DNA of 64,000 bases, taken from positions 1 to 64,000 of the forward strand of contig WEDG01001478.1 in assembly GCA_017591395.1 (NCBI GenBank), written 5' to 3'. The notes under the pieces are model-generated. The model was not told the DNA's origin and searched no databases. It saw only the letters and a program-made list of their open reading frames with translations. The translations under genes and the position numbers were made by a program. Source of the stretch: Schistocephalus solidus. Taxonomy: Eukaryota; Platyhelminthes; Cestoda; Diphyllobothriidea; Diphyllobothriidae. This document shows, piece after piece, positions 45,550-58,269 of the stretch. The stretch's first letter is position 1; the number at the start of each line of letters is the position of its first letter.

Positions 45550-45640
45550 ACGCTGGGGGACCCACTGAGGAGCCGGAACCCCCGTTGCTGTGTCACGCAG
45601 CAGCAGAAACATCGGCGAAATACGTGGCTGGGCTTTGAGC
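45550..45640 (+). ncRNA. Hammerhead-like motif, family H, plus-strand copy
   Basis: CUGAGGA at 45,565-45,571, GCCG, inner hairpin, CGGC, GAA at 45,617-45,619, AUACGUGG (palindrome now imperfect), C, UGGG. Stem I UGGG/CCCA is perfect over four pairs; a G-U-rich extension and AGC/GCU can follow. Confidence 0.55.
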
Positions 45641-45670
45641 TAGTATCTATGTCAGAAGTACGGTATATGT

Positions 45671-48290
45671 ATATGTGTAAATCTCATTCTTGTGCCCCAT
45701 CAACAGCCTTGCAGTAATTATTAGAAGCGGCAGGCTAAAACTATTGAAGGCAATCGATAGATTGGCGTGTTATATGGGAACGGTGGCAATGAGGTAGTTC
45801 GGAAAATGGCGGTAACGTTTTGGCAATGGAAAGGAATTTACATTCCCACCATCATCACTCAATTGAAGTGGTTTTTGGTCTTGAATTAAACTGTATGCTA
45901 AGCCTACCTTCACTCATAGCGCACACTTACCCTAACCATTGTGTTCCTTGTGGTAAGAATTCGTTACCAGTTTAGTAGGGTCACAGAATAGTTCCTTATC
46001 GTTTTATAATTCGCAAATATTTTGAGCCCGATTTTTTCTCAGATTCTTGTTAAGTGCTTTTAATGGACATGTTTAATGCTTTCCGTGCAGAAAAATGTAC
46101 ACGTCTTTTATGTCCTTAAGAAGACATCTGTTTGTAAGTTGACAGCATACGTTCTTAGAAAAATGTCATGACTAGGAGGTTTTGGTAAATCATACGAATT
46201 AACCTCTTCAATTATAAAATTGAAAGAAGAGGTTGTTAGCCATCAAATGAGCATAAAAGAAGATATTTTTATTTACGTTTTTTAAAACAAGATTCGAATT
46301 AATATGACCATCGACAATCAATAGAAGAAATGCGTACTGATAAGGCAGTCACTTTTTATGGATTTGACTAAAAAGAATTGCCTTCAAAAACAGGTTTCTT
46401 GGCGTGCCGAATAAATATTATGAGATTATGCCGTAAATGATCGATAATTATTGTTTTCCAATCAAAAACACATTTCAGAATTGCAGTCAACATGTCACTT
46501 GATCGCCTATGGAATGAAGTTAAGCAGCATAAACTGATGTAACATACTGAATACGATAAAAACATTATGTATAAACAATGCTCGGGAAGTAAATACACTT
46601 TACTTTAAGTCTACAGGATTTGCACCGCAGTGAAATCCTTAGTATTGCTTCTTTTTGCGGAGCTGTTTATATCTTATGTATTAAACCTCAAGAGTATCCG
46701 TTCCGTGATCAATTTCCTGCAATGTTAACCCAAATTGTAAATGTGTTTAGCTCAAATGTGCACAGTTACTTGAAATTTTAAATTTATTACCTTGTAGAGA
46801 AATGCTAGGATTTTTCAGACGCAATTACATGTCGGCTTTTGAGCAACCAACCTCCATGCTCGCCTGAAAAAACACTGAAGTCGATGAAAATGATGACTTA
46901 TGCAGGGAAAATATGTTCTATAGATTTCCGATGCGCTAAAAAATTCAAAATATAGTTTCTAGAAAGCATAAATATTTTTGCTAAAATATCGGTCGTCTTC
47001 AAGTCGTATAATCAAAGGAAGGGAATCTTGAGCATTTTGGCAAAGTGTGCCGATTTCCGAGTAAGCTTGGGCTAAATCTGCAGTCACATTTTCAGTCTGC
47101 ATGTTATTTAGCTTCCGTGGAAGGAATACAATACATACCTTAATGCTTTTAAAAAAGGTGACATACAGTGCTCGTAAAATTTTCCAATCGATGTGGACTC
47201 TACAATATATTCCACGAGGAGCAATAATCAACGGACAGGTAAGAGAAGATTTGAATGGACATTATTGAGTCTTACATAGGCAAAAAACGAGCTTTTTTAA
47301 ACCAAGAATTAGACTTTCTTCAAATAAAAACATTGAAAGAAACCTGAGTTGATATAAAATGAGTACAAGAAGGAATATGTTTGCTTATATTTTATATAAA
47401 ATATATTTACACTTGAAAACGAATCGAAAAATCTAAAGACAAAATGCACTCTGCATAAACAGTTAGGTTTTATCGAATGATATTCATTCAAAAACCTGGT
47501 AGGTCGGCAATATCTTTGGATTATGCTCCATGATTATGCACAGTCTACATTCATTTAAGTAATCCGTCTTAACTTAGAACGCGTATTAAATTTTTGTTAC
47601 TATTGCATGAGATCGTTAAGTGACTGTGTGTAACAATCCGCCTATTTTTGAGTGCGGAAGTGTGGCCTGACGCAAAATAGTGACGTGAGAATGCCAGCGC
47701 AAACAGGTCAGGTGTGAGTGATAAGATGTAAAAAGTTTCGAAGGCAGTTTTCGCAGTGTAAATACCTTTGGCTTGTCTTATTTGCGCCTGACAGCCCAGA
47801 AGAGTAAAACGTGTCAACGTTGGTATGATTTTTGGATAAAAATAAATAATGAACTCTTACTTAAGCTATAAATAACGCAATTTGTTACAGCTCATTCAAA
47901 ATGCCAAAACACACCCACACACATCCGAATGCCTCATATCCAACATCATTTTCGCGGATTAAATGACTTCCTTTGAAATTAATCAATATAAAACATGAGT
48001 TAAATATTAAAATTAAGTTGGAAAAGGTGAATATCCCTTATGTCAGACGGGAAAATAAAAACGTATGCCAGGAGCAGTAAAATATTCCTTTATTGTCAGC
48101 TGGTAGAATAAATGCGTCGAACAGTGGCACGCGAATGGGAAAATTTAAAACTGAAATGTGCATAAATTTACAAAATCTTCTAAGGTAGGCCGGGCTATGG
48201 GTTTATGCAGGCCCTTTACGGGAGGAAGATTATATCCTTGCGCAATGTTCTTCCCTGTACAAAGAAAAGCAAGCATCGTTTCTTCAAACA
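45671..48290. other. No recognised gene
   Basis: AT-rich, with open frames up to 90 codons and no known motif. A weak CCTAAC-like stretch lies near 45,900-45,940. Confidence 0.35.
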
Positions 48291-48294
48291 CACA

Positions 48295-48548
48295 CACAGC
48301 CAAAAGCCCAGACACGTGTTTCACAGATATGTTGCCATTGCACGACGCCTGACTCATTAACAGCGTTTCCACTTCGTGATTTCTGTTGCATACACCAGTT
48401 TTCAACGTTATTCCTTACACTTTTCTCAGAACATGCTACGCTAACTTGGGAGTAAACCCTCGGAGAGAACAGGAGAAGGCTAGAGCCGAATCCCTCGCAT
48501 AGTAGCGGAGAATAGGCAAAAGACGTGTTTGGGCTTTTAGCTTATACC
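48295..48548. repeat. Foldback family H, degraded inverted pair
   Basis: Left arm CAAAAGCCCAGACACGTG (48,301-48,320, minus) faces right arm GACGTGTTTGGGCTTTTAGC (48,520-48,540, plus). The left arm still reads GAA, ACACGUGU, C, UGGG on the minus strand. Both CUGANGA halves are lost. Confidence 0.55.
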
Positions 48549-51500
48549 CATGCTGAAAGCCTGATGAATTACTTAATATTTTTTTATATTGACTGCCTAC
48601 TAGTAGCTCGTGAATATTCTGCGGTTACTCTGCCAAGGTTGATGAATGTCAGCTCCAATATTGCTATCCATATCGGGACTGAGCCTGAACGGTTTTGGTC
48701 CAAATTATGTGCCTTGAGTTCACGCATTCATATTTACAGGAAGTAGAAAAAGCAATTTGTACCTCAAATCAGCCACTTCGCATGAAGCAAACCTCACAAA
48801 CTGTGATATCTTTAAATGTCGGGAAAGTATAAGACCTAGTCCATCATAATTCCCAGCCACCCTCTGGCAGTCAAAATAGAAGACAAATATGTATCGAATG
48901 ACGAAAAATCTCCCTTAGAAACGGCATGTGATGATTTAAACACTTATTGCAAACTCAAACATGTGTTATAGATGAATCTGAAAGAGGAGATTCTTACGTG
49001 ATGAAGTTGGCTGCGAAAAAGCCTTTGTCAAACTCATAGTAGTTTTGGCGTACATACACACACCAGCTCCACTAGGGACTTCGAGACAAGATATCGTTTG
49101 ATATCCACAAAAATATATGTACTCAGCTTCAACTTTATTCTTATTATCCACCTGTTTGATATTGAACAATCGGAGCTGCTCTCCGAAAGCTCATGGAACC
49201 AGATTGACTCCAAGTGGATGACTTCATAATAATGCATGCACGAATCCATTTCTTAAAAGATAAGTCATACTGGCTTAGCTCGTAGCTTTCTCAAAGGAAA
49301 CAGACATACAGCAGATGACCTAATTCTTGCAACGTCCTGATAAAACATTTGAGTGGGAGGTTAAGCATCCTGTTGTCATTGTAGTTTTTATTTTTATTTG
49401 AGGCGCAGAAAGTTTTTTCTTAATAAAGAACATTGCATTTCCAATCCTACGTAATCAAGAAAACCACACTGGATTTGGGCGAAACCGGAGGTTTGAAAGC
49501 TGAAACCTCTCGCGTACGTTCATCCATTCGTTAATTTGTAGGTTTCCGGCTATCCACAAAATTGTCTATGCTATTTTATATCACAGAAATTAACATATTC
49601 CGTTCGCGATCGCTGCGATAAAAGCATTAATTGCCGGACGTTTCAGACTCAAGCGCGAACCCATCCTCCGAGACAGTACCCTTTACCACGCCGACAATTT
49701 GGGCGATGGACAAATATATTTATATGTTACTGCAGATGGACACTCACAAAATGTTCAGCTACATTTGAAGTAAGAAACCATTTCATAATGAAACCGTTTC
49801 TGTCAATGTGTAATTTAGACTTGGAACGAACAGAGGATTAACAGTTTTCGCAATATCTTAGTACATTTCAGCCACTTTGTTGTGCCTTTCAATCTTAGAA
49901 AAGGCCTAAAATTAAGCAAATATACCAAAAAATGCTCCAGTTAAAAGATATAAACAAATTCTCTCCTTTTCAGAAGAAAAAGTATGAATAATCTTCAGAA
50001 AAAATTAAAAACTGATCAATATTTCCCATTTTGTACCCTATCTTTAAAGGTAACGCACATCGACATTCGTCATCGAAATAAATACTTCAAGCACTTTTAT
50101 AAAAAAAATTTAAAATTGATCTACGGTTTATTAAAGTTTGACATTTTAGTGAAGTTCATTTTTTTATCAATGTGTTTTCATGCTCGGAAAGGGCTTCTAA
50201 GAAATATCTTATTTTGAAGGTTTTGTTAAACACAGAACAGAATCTGCGTTATTTGACCATCGATTTAAAACAACGAAAAGACCTGATGTATTAACTGATA
50301 TTTCAAGGACAATTGGCAACTCAATGTAATTTAACAGTAGAACTGCCTATTTAAAAGTTTTACGAAAGGCAATTTCTGGACATTTTGTTAGAAAACTCAG
50401 AAAGTTGTGTTTTTGACTAGCTGGCCAAAGTTTGATCGTATGCAAAATTACATTCCTGTGACGTCCCTATTGGCTGAAGAAGCAAAGCCTATTTGCTTTA
50501 GTCAAAGGCAGACCAACTAGACTTGGAACCGAAATAGAAGTATTTAAGGACTATTTTCAAACGTCATACTACGTGTGCAGATTTTTTTACTCGTCTTTTG
50601 CAGGGACAGGTTTTCTGTACATTTAAGCCATAAATAGCCATTCCAGTCTCCCTTGTCTTTGTTGGTAATGTGATTCAAACGTAAGTTTACAAAGTTACAG
50701 CGATCTTTTATGTTCTTGAAATTTGCCACTTATGTAAACAACTTATTTTAACGTGTTATGTTTCTTTTGTGTTGTAACTTTGCTAAAATCTGTGCATTAT
50801 TATTTAAATGCTTTGGTACATTCGTTGTTGCCGGTATGCTAGTAATTTTGACTCTTTTTGTGAATTTTGGAATTTCGCAGGTGATAGGTCACTGTAAGCT
50901 ATTTTTGTAACGCACATGTTCTCAACACTGAAGCGGGGCTTCATGGCTAATTAAGACGTGAATGAAAAATCATTTAAATGATGTGGCAGAAGTGATACTG
51001 ACAAACAGAATAATTCCCGAAACGTATTTTTTGGTTAACCAACTAGCCGCTGGCATGTCCAATATTTTATTTCGAGTTAAATGAACCATTGCGTACGTAA
51101 GTTCAACAATTCATCAGTCTGATCTTGTTAACGGAAAGCGGATATACACGAGACAATTTTAACGTGTATTTTATCAGCAGTGTCTGCCTTTTGAACCCTA
51201 AGCACACAAATCGATTCTCAAAGTTGGGGATTATGTCACAAAGGAGACAACCCTGGTTACACTATAAATCCTTTTGATGTGACATTGGAGGCGAAGGAAG
51301 CAGATGATTTCCAGCACTATTTTGATTCACCTGATGTAACCGAATTAAGCAAATTTTACACAGCAGTAGTAAAATGCTGTTCAAAAGGTATAAGACCGTA
51401 GAAGACTGATTGTGCGACCCCAATAACCGATAATGGACTATTGCATGACCCTGCTAAATCAGAAAGGAACGCAATAGATAAGGGTTAGGGCAAGTTTTGT

Positions 51501-51585
51501 TGTAAAAGGTTAGGTTGACATGTAGGTAGGCATGGAGATGTACGCATGTGATACGGTCAAATTCGGTGCTAAATAGCAGCTCACT
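48549..51585. other. No recognised gene; SINE scrap at 50,630-50,690
   Basis: Mostly AT-rich unassigned sequence. At 50,630-50,690 the words AGCCATTCCAGTCTCCCTTG and TCTTTGTTGGTAATG belong to SINE family S (plus). Confidence 0.4.
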
Positions 51586-51589
51586 TAAA

Positions 51590-51930
51590 CAGTAACGGTC
51601 GGTGAGCGTCCACTCCACTGCGAATCGAAAGAGGCAAGGAAACGAGCACATGTCGCAGAGCGTCATAGCTTTGACTACTAATTATCAGCTCATGGGCTCA
51701 AGTCTCTGCTAGTTCTCCACCTTGGGCTGGGTATGGCTGGCTGACGACGGCTAGTAAGCCAGAAACGAACATTCCAATCTCCTTTATCTTTTTTGGTAAT
51801 GCCGTTCTGCCTATACTACGAGCCACTGTACGGCTACTCCCGGATTCGAGAGTAAGCTCTAAGGCAGAACAGGACGAGTGATTCCCTTACCTGAGCAGTG
51901 GGTCTCTAACGCGTTACCACACGTTTCCGC
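51590..51930 (+). mobile_element. SINE family S, near full unit
   Basis: Order: tail (CGGTCGGTGAGCGTCCAC), tRNA-like head, GGTATGGCTGG, the core CTGACGA (51,741-51,747), GGCTAGTAAGCC, GAAA, CTCC, then tail again (AAGGCAGAACAGGACGAGTG). Stem II arms GGCU/AGCC are intact. Stem I is GGCUGG against CCAAUC with one mismatch. The stem III palindrome is lost (ACGAACAU). Confidence 0.7.
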
Positions 51931-51959
51931 CCTTTAGACTACCTTACCCTCATTACCAA

Positions 51960-52250
51960 CATTCCCATGTTACACGACAGTTTGACCATCGTAGTCCAAC
52001 GATGTCCACCGTATGCTCCACGGAATGGTGGTGCAGGGACGTTGACTTACGCGGAATTTAGTTTAAAGTGATAGTAGGCTTACGCTGCATCTACCGCACT
52101 CTCTCTTCCTCCCCAACCTGAGACTGGCATCATGACAGAGTCAAGAAGACCAGAGGCGGGAGAGGACGCAGGTGGCTGGTGCGGCCGGAGTCGCCCATGG
52201 GCGTGCCACCACACCTGGCTCAGATCCCACGGAGTGGGATTGCATTTGAA
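51960..52250 (-). repeat. GC-rich repeat family A, minus-strand copy
   Basis: TAAAGTGATAGTAGGCTTACGC and its surroundings are the complement of the 16.93-kb block; CGTAGTCCAACGATGTCCACC and CCCACGGAGTGGGA-like words match 42.3 kb. It lies directly after a SINE. Confidence 0.55.
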
Positions 52251-54014
52251 ATTTACTGTTGGCAAGGGCGATGTCATTTAAGGCTAGGATGAGGGTCTAA
52301 TAAAGATGAGCATCGGGGAGAGAGCGAAATTGACGATTTCTCCGTGTTACAAGCAGACCCATAGACTATATGTGTCAGTGGGTTCGTACAGTAGTTCTTT
52401 GCCGGTAAGTGAGGTCGCAAAATCAGTCCTAGCTGATGGAGGCAGTGGAATGAAAATATTTTACCGCCTAATACTTGGCTAGGAACCACCCTTTTCATGG
52501 TTTTATGTTGCGACAATCTCTACCCTTCCCGTTATTTTCTCGTGTCTCACCCACTGAACTTATTCTTGGTCTCTACCCGGCCATCCATAATCCCTTGACC
52601 AAGGACAAGGAAGCTTCATCGCTATGCCTGAGGTACCGAAAAGTGTGGCCGCTAGTATATGGTCAGTGTCTTTGCAATCTGTGGTACGGAGTTCAGATAT
52701 CTATAATTGCCATGCTTGTCCTTTGAGTTTCAATAAAAACATCTCAAAGGCGCTTGCAGAACAACAAACGATCATGAAATGCGAAAAACTGTTGAATAAC
52801 AATACTTATTGATGAGTGGCCATTTCTAAATTAGTTGAATTCGTCAGCCAGCCTTAATGTAACCACTGGTCAGGAGTAAACGAGAATTTGTACGGCGCAG
52901 CAACAGAGAATATATGTGCACATTATCAAATGAGATGGGTATCATCAGCTTTTAATTAATTACTCTTTAGTTAAAATTTAATCTTAACCAGTGGCTTTTT
53001 AGTCATCAAACAAGGTACATTAAATAGTTTAGAAGGATGCGGGCGGTGTATCTCTCAAAAACCCAAAAATATTTGAGCTAACATCTTAAAACCCCAAGGA
53101 AAATACTTGCTTGTAATCTTCTGAAAATCCTTCATGAATTTCCGTCAGAGGCCTCAATCGATTAAAAAGTTAACAAAGACACATCTGACCGACGTTTTTG
53201 TTAGAATGACTGCACGATCTCCATGCCTCTCCATCCTTGCTCACTCAAATCTCCGTCCAAGTGACTGGCGTCATAATTGAGACCAAAAAGTGACCAGACA
53301 AGATGACCTTGTTTTGTAGATAACACGTTTTATATGATCGTTTGCACTGTTCACAGTCGTTTCAATATAATAAAAAGGCGGAAAAAGGCACTGACTTGTC
53401 GACGAACCGGTTTTGCCAGAAGGTAGAGAACGGTAGGGATCGAAGTTTAGCGCATCTACATTCTTTTGTTGATTATGCAAGTAGTCCATATTCGAATGAA
53501 TGCAAACCAACCTTAACGGAGCAATAAAAACAGCATCACAAAATTGACGTACTAAGCCTGCCATAATTATACGACAGTTTTGAAGCACCCGACGGTTAGA
53601 ATCCAGTGTTAACCATTTCTGAACATTTGAATTTGAAAGTAAATCATTGAGCTCTTGGCTTACTGTGGTGTCGATGGTGATCAGAATTATCAAGTTATAG
53701 AGAGCTTGCCTTTATTGTCCACCAGTGATTATAAGCCGGTTAAATTTTGCTTTTCAATATCCTCTCCAGAAAACCTCTAGTGATCACGTGACTACCAGGT
53801 AGTAACGGACAAATACAATTTCTGGTTTATTTGTCCTGGCTGACTGGCCTTAACCCAAGACCAGGCTTTGCCAGGCAAAACAGTCAGTACTAAAAGAATT
53901 GAGACCAGATGAAATAAACTCCTGCAAAGTATCCAACAGGTGAAAGCGAAGCCCACCCTTCCGGAACGGTACGTCCATAACTATTCTTCAGTACGCCTTG
54001 ACAAGACTCTCTAA
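52251..54014. other. No recognised gene
   Basis: A 140-codon minus-strand open frame (53,271-53,693) has no known motif, and a plus-strand frame overlaps it. The last part may be decayed 5' sequence of PLE C. Confidence 0.3.
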
Positions 54015-54021
54015 GGGGTAA

Positions 54022-55060
54022 CTTTCTCCAGGCCCCAAGTTTTGCATTGAACGGCGGCTGCCAAAGCAATTAGCGTTATAAATCCAATTTCAGAATCTCT
54101 TTAGTCAGACTGCCGATCTAAAACCTACTGAACACAGGGAAGTTTATTATTTTAAGTCGACTCTGGTTAACCTTTGCCAACAGTATGTAAGGAGGGCTCC
54201 AAGAAAGAAAGATTCTTTAAAAACGGCCCATTTCGATAGTCTAAGGGAGTTTCGCAGGGACAAGGGTTGAGGAGTAGTACTGATGGACAGGACAAAAACT
54301 AGGACAAATCTTGTAGGACAAATCTTGTAGGATCATACCAAGGATCATACAAAAACTAGGACAAATCTTGTAGGATCATACCAAGTTCTCCAAAGCCGAG
54401 AAGGACAAGGATCGAACCGAAGTCGTTGAGGATCAGTTGACGACAGTCCTCATAGACCTCCCTAAAGAAGGTATTTTTGTCTGAAAAAGAATTTTAAAGA
54501 ATGAGGCCTGTAGTCACGATGATACCCAGAAGGTATGGCCTCTCAAAGATTCATAAACAGGGCCAACCTCTGCGCCTTGTCTTGGATATGCAAAACGTAC
54601 CCAAACGGCTGATAGAAAAGCTTAAGCCGCTGGTAAGTTTCCTATTTCCTCAAAGTTTGAAAGACCCCTTTGATTTTATTGACGCTATAAAGAATAGGAA
54701 CAAAAGGGGCTCTCGTTAGATGTATCATAGTTGTTTAACAACTTACCCGAGCTAGGAACAATAGACTACCTCTGTGAAGTTCTTTGGGACACGAAATACC
54801 CAATAGGTATGACCATGAAAACCCTTAGAGAACCTCTGACCCGATGCACCCAAAATGTTTAGTTCCTCTGTAATGATCAGTTATACAGGCAGATGGATCG
54901 TGTAGCGATGGGGTCACCGCTTGGACGTTTCTCCCAAATGTTTTCATGGGCAAGATCGAAAAAACGAGTCTTAAGGACACCATCGCCGAAGTCGACTTTT
55001 ATGGTCGGTACGTGGACGACATCGTCTGCCTGACACCAACGCCCTAGTCCGGAAGGTAAC
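54022..55060 (+). pseudogene. PLE C reverse transcriptase
   Basis: Blocks: LSPGPKFCIERRLPKQLAL; QFQNLFSQTADLKPTEHREV; KSTLVNLCQQYVRR; FDSLREFRRDKG, a stop, then GVVLMDRTKT; RRYGLSKIHKQGQPLRLVLD; SLDVS, a stop in place of Ser, LFNNLPELGTIDYLCEVL (motif A, Asp kept); LYRQMDRVAMGSPLG (motif B); DFYGRYVDDIVCL (motif C, about 55,009-55,020). EIAFLDVLPKRQEDGSIKR follows at about 55,105. The YGLPKIHK-type block and RYVDD motif C are typical of PLE RTs. At least four lesions interrupt it. Confidence 0.8.
54284..54383 (+). repeat. Local duplication inside PLE C
   Basis: AAAACTAGGACAAATCTTGT occurs twice, a further ACAAATCTTGTAGGA once, and GGATCATACCAA twice, within 100 bases. It interrupts the RT frame just after DRTKT. 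Confidence 0.8.
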
Positions 55061-55244
55061 AGTGTTCACCCCACGCTCAAAGTTTCTGCAGAGTCTGAGG
55101 TGGATAACGAAATTGCGTTCCTTGACGTCCTTCCAAAAAGGCAAGAGGATGGATCTATCAAACGTAGGGCATCCCGAAAGAAAACCTGGACGTCACAAAA
55201 TAATAATTTTCACAGTTTTGTTCCCCTGAATATAAAGCAAAATT

Positions 55245-55880
55245 TAGCTCGGGGACTGGCAGCTAGGGTGCAACATATCTGCTCCCCTGAAATAGTTGAA
55301 GCAGAGCTCCAGCAGCTGTGAAAACGGGGAGCGCACCGCCAAGCACATCACTTTATTTGCAGAAAAGAAGGATGTGCTCCAAAGACTGTCCTTCCTAGGG
55401 GATGCAACAAGGGAACTAGTAAAACGACGTCTGAAGACAGCCATTACGAGCGCGTTCCCCACGGCGAACATACGGGTATCCTTTACAAACTCTCCCCTCC
55501 TACGTGTGGGAGGTAAAGACCGACTCCCGTTGAAGGCCAACTCAATGTGTAGTTACTCTTTCACTCGCTCCTATGAAGCAAGACACATTGGTCGTACCAC
55601 GAGGCACTTGTAAAAGAGGGTACGTGAACACATACCAGCATGGTTAGGTAAAGGTGCAACAAGATCAATCTCGAGTTCTTTTCTCACCCATCTAGTTGAT
55701 ACTTATCACCACGCTGATCCCGACGAAGCCTTTCAGGTTGTCTACCAGACACCAGCCCCCTCCCCTAAAGGCCTACGTCAACGGGCGCTAGCAACAGCCG
55801 AGACAGTGGCTATACGGCTAGCAAACCCAACCCTGTGCTGTCAGAAGACGCTTGTACAGGCGCTGTCTCTTCCGCGGCAG
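55245..55880 (+). pseudogene. PLE C C-terminal region with GIY-YIG-like endonuclease
   Basis: A frame from about 55,545 reads SMCSYSFTRSYEARHIGRTT, RHL, a stop, KRVREHIPAWLGKGATRS, SFLTHLVDTYHHADPDEAF, QVVYQTPAPSPKGLRQRAL, TAETVAIRLANPTLCCQK, TLVQALSLP. HIGRTT corresponds to YIG-x-T, RVREH to the catalytic Arg block, HLVDT-H to the His block and AETVAIRL..P to the Glu block. Only one stop lies in this part, so it decayed less than the RT. The upstream Cys residues are partly replaced by Ser. Confidence 0.7.
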
Positions 55881-56080
55881 ACACCCACTTCCGGTGATGT
55901 CCATACGATGTCCCCGCTCCCTGATGACAGTCGTTCAACACGCGTACCGAACAGTGATATTCATTCCCTGCACTCTACCCCTGAATATTGCTCAAATCCT
56001 ACCTAACTTGCCCCTTACCCCAGTTCAAGTGACCTCAACTCGCTGACCTCGTCATGCGGCCGGCGTCGAAACGTTGATTA

Positions 56081-58265
56081 TTTACCATAAGACGCTTATA
56101 AACCCTTTCGATTCTTCATCTTTTTACTATCCATGTAATTGGACCAGCCCAAAGATGATTTACTTTCTGATAAGTCTTCGTTATTTCCATATGATATGCC
56201 TCCTATTCTTTTTATATTTTCATAAAACAGCAGAAATGCTTTTTACGCGTAAATTAAAAAACTTGATGCAGGATATGGAGGCCTAGCTACCTTCATACAA
56301 CATTTATGCATATCTGGATTAACTTTTGTTCCCAGTTGTTAGAATCCTCAAAAAAACTAAAAATCAGTTTAAAAGTTCAGAAACCTCATATATTTGCAAA
56401 CGTTTTGATCAGCGAAAACTTTCTTCTTTTAAGTTCTTAATTTTAAAACAATTTTAGTACCTGTAAATTGAAGGGCAATTTAAAAATCTTTCACAAGCTT
56501 TGGGAGCCAGTTTTTACTAGCCTTGAAAATCTACGCGGAATAGGCATGCTTCGATATTATGTGAAGCGTCCCCATATGTGGCCGACAATATCCTGCGCCA
56601 CGTCGTAGCGCGCTTGCATTCGATTAATCTACCCGACAGCGTGTTTTTATGTTAAACTCGCAGTGGTCCAACAGGCAATCACGAGGCTCGGAAGTTTTGG
56701 AAAGTCCTCACTCAACATGTTATTAGGTTGATTGATGATCGCTTTATTTACACCTTCCATAATGCATTTTCGAATGCCACAGGGAAAACAACCTAGTTTG
56801 ACAGAGCATATCTGGTAGACTAAAGGTTAAACCACTTTGCAGGAATGTTTTGCCCCAGATAGTAACAGTCGGGAGGCGAGATGACCCACACTGCCTTTTT
56901 AGAGCCTTCATGGGTGGTGATTTCGCCCACCCTGGTCCATTTCGACCGTACTGCCCCGTCTGTAGGACTCGATTGTAGAAGCCTTGTTTTCGAGCGATTC
57001 TTGCGGTAGGTCGACAGCCTAACGGACAGTTTTCCTCGAACCAGGATTAGGTTGAAAACGAGATCAGCATATAATCGGCAAGAACCACTTGTAGGCCAGC
57101 TCCCAACTTAGTTCAGCAAATGGTGATGCCAACTAGACCAAAATGGAGAAGCAAAGTAACTTTGGGTTTTTATTGAAAGCGGGGCATTTTCCAGATCCAA
57201 ATTAGTTGCATTTTCCCACCGAGATTGCAGCAAGCTTTGGAAACATTATCACTTTTATGTATTTCGTAATTATGGTTTTGTTAGCAGGATTGATCTTAAG
57301 CGTCTCCTGGTTCCCAGCTTAGGTGATAATTTCTACAAATGGAAGCCAACTGCCACAGGTTAGAAAAACACAAATTCTGCAGCCGTTTATGTTAAAATTT
57401 CATAAACTAGTTTCTGAGTAAACGGACCACAAAATATGCGGGAGTACAATTAATTATGGTATAGTCCTCGTTTATTGCACGAGTTAAAAATTAACTTTTG
57501 AATAATCCAAAAGTTGATATTCACTATTGTGAACTTTCGTTGTTTAAAGGGAAAAATTGCGATAAAACCAGTGACGTTGGCGTGCAGTACGTGCGCGAGT
57601 GAGGCCTATCAATTGATTTCAGCGTAAGGTTTCAAATTTCTTTCAGTTCACGTCTTCTTCAAATTTCTTTCAGTTCGCGTCTTCTTCAAATTCCAGGCTG
57701 TGCAATTAGCCTGCCGATAGCCTACTCCAAAAGGCAGACAGATGTTTTGAGCAAAGTAGTTGCCTTAGGACATTTCTTCTGATTCCAATTGTTTTAGGTT
57801 CAGTTGCCTATCCGTCAGAACTGCGTACATTGATGCACACTGAAGAAATGATAAAGCGTCTTTGGACGGCTCAGCAGAATTAACGACCCTTCGGGAGTCG
57901 CATGTCGTGGAGGCACATGGTTGCTTCAGGTCGGTGCTGAATCCATGCTTCAAGCGCTTCACAAATAGGTCCTATCCGCGCTGAACATCACCGATAAAGG
58001 CTGCTATATCTTTCATTTTTGTTGTTCATGATAGCGGGTTTTGAAAGCTTTTAACAAACCTACCGCATCAGTTTGCCATGGGGATATCTGACTCCAAATG
58101 CTTTGTCATCGAGTCCGCTGCAATCTGCCGGTGTTTCTCGGATGAATTCTCTTTTCCAGCACTGAATGGTTACTACTATATTTGTCATATTGTTTAGTGT
58201 ACTTTTCTCTCGTATAGCCTGTTGACTATTTTTATCACGTTCATTTCCAACGTGCACAACCAGGA
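56081..58265. other. No recognised gene; short tandem repeat at 57,630-57,690
   Basis: Mostly unassigned. At 57,630-57,690 a 27-base unit (TCAAATTTCTTTCAGTTC plus RCGTCTTCT) is present about 2.3 times. Open frames are short and lack known motifs. Confidence 0.4.
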
Positions 58266-58269
58266 AGGA

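Larger units (their letters stand above)
45000..45670. mobile_element. Foldback repeat (family H) with nested inverted arms
   Basis: Three inverted relations are visible. 45,001-45,110 is the inverse of 45,388-45,505 (for example GTCAGGGGATTCGACATG against CATGTCCGAATCCCCTGAC). 45,112-45,225 is the inverse of 45,537-45,645. Part of the same block is also inverted at 45,226-45,290. The result is a dense palindromic array. It carries hammerhead-like motifs and is related to a degraded pair at 48.3-48.5 kb. No ORF is recognised. Confidence 0.75.
54015..56080 (+). mobile_element. PLE C: decayed Penelope-like element of a third lineage
   Basis: RT and GIY-YIG blocks appear in order on the plus strand. 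The 3' end (56,066-56,075) reads GUC, GAA, ACGU, U, the same ending as the ribozyme-like motifs of the other PLEs, though the upstream CUGANGA half is degraded (CUGACCU). Stops, frameshifts and an internal duplication make it inactive. Its protein wording differs strongly from PLE A and B. Confidence 0.8.

Noticed and set aside
45668..45980. Family P copy near 45.9 kb
   Set aside because: Only two or three CCTAAC-like words are present and the conserved tail is absent.
56042..56080. An intact hammerhead at the PLE C end
   Set aside because: GAA-ACGU-U is present but the CUGANGA half reads CUGACCU and stem I does not pair; only a degraded remnant can be claimed.
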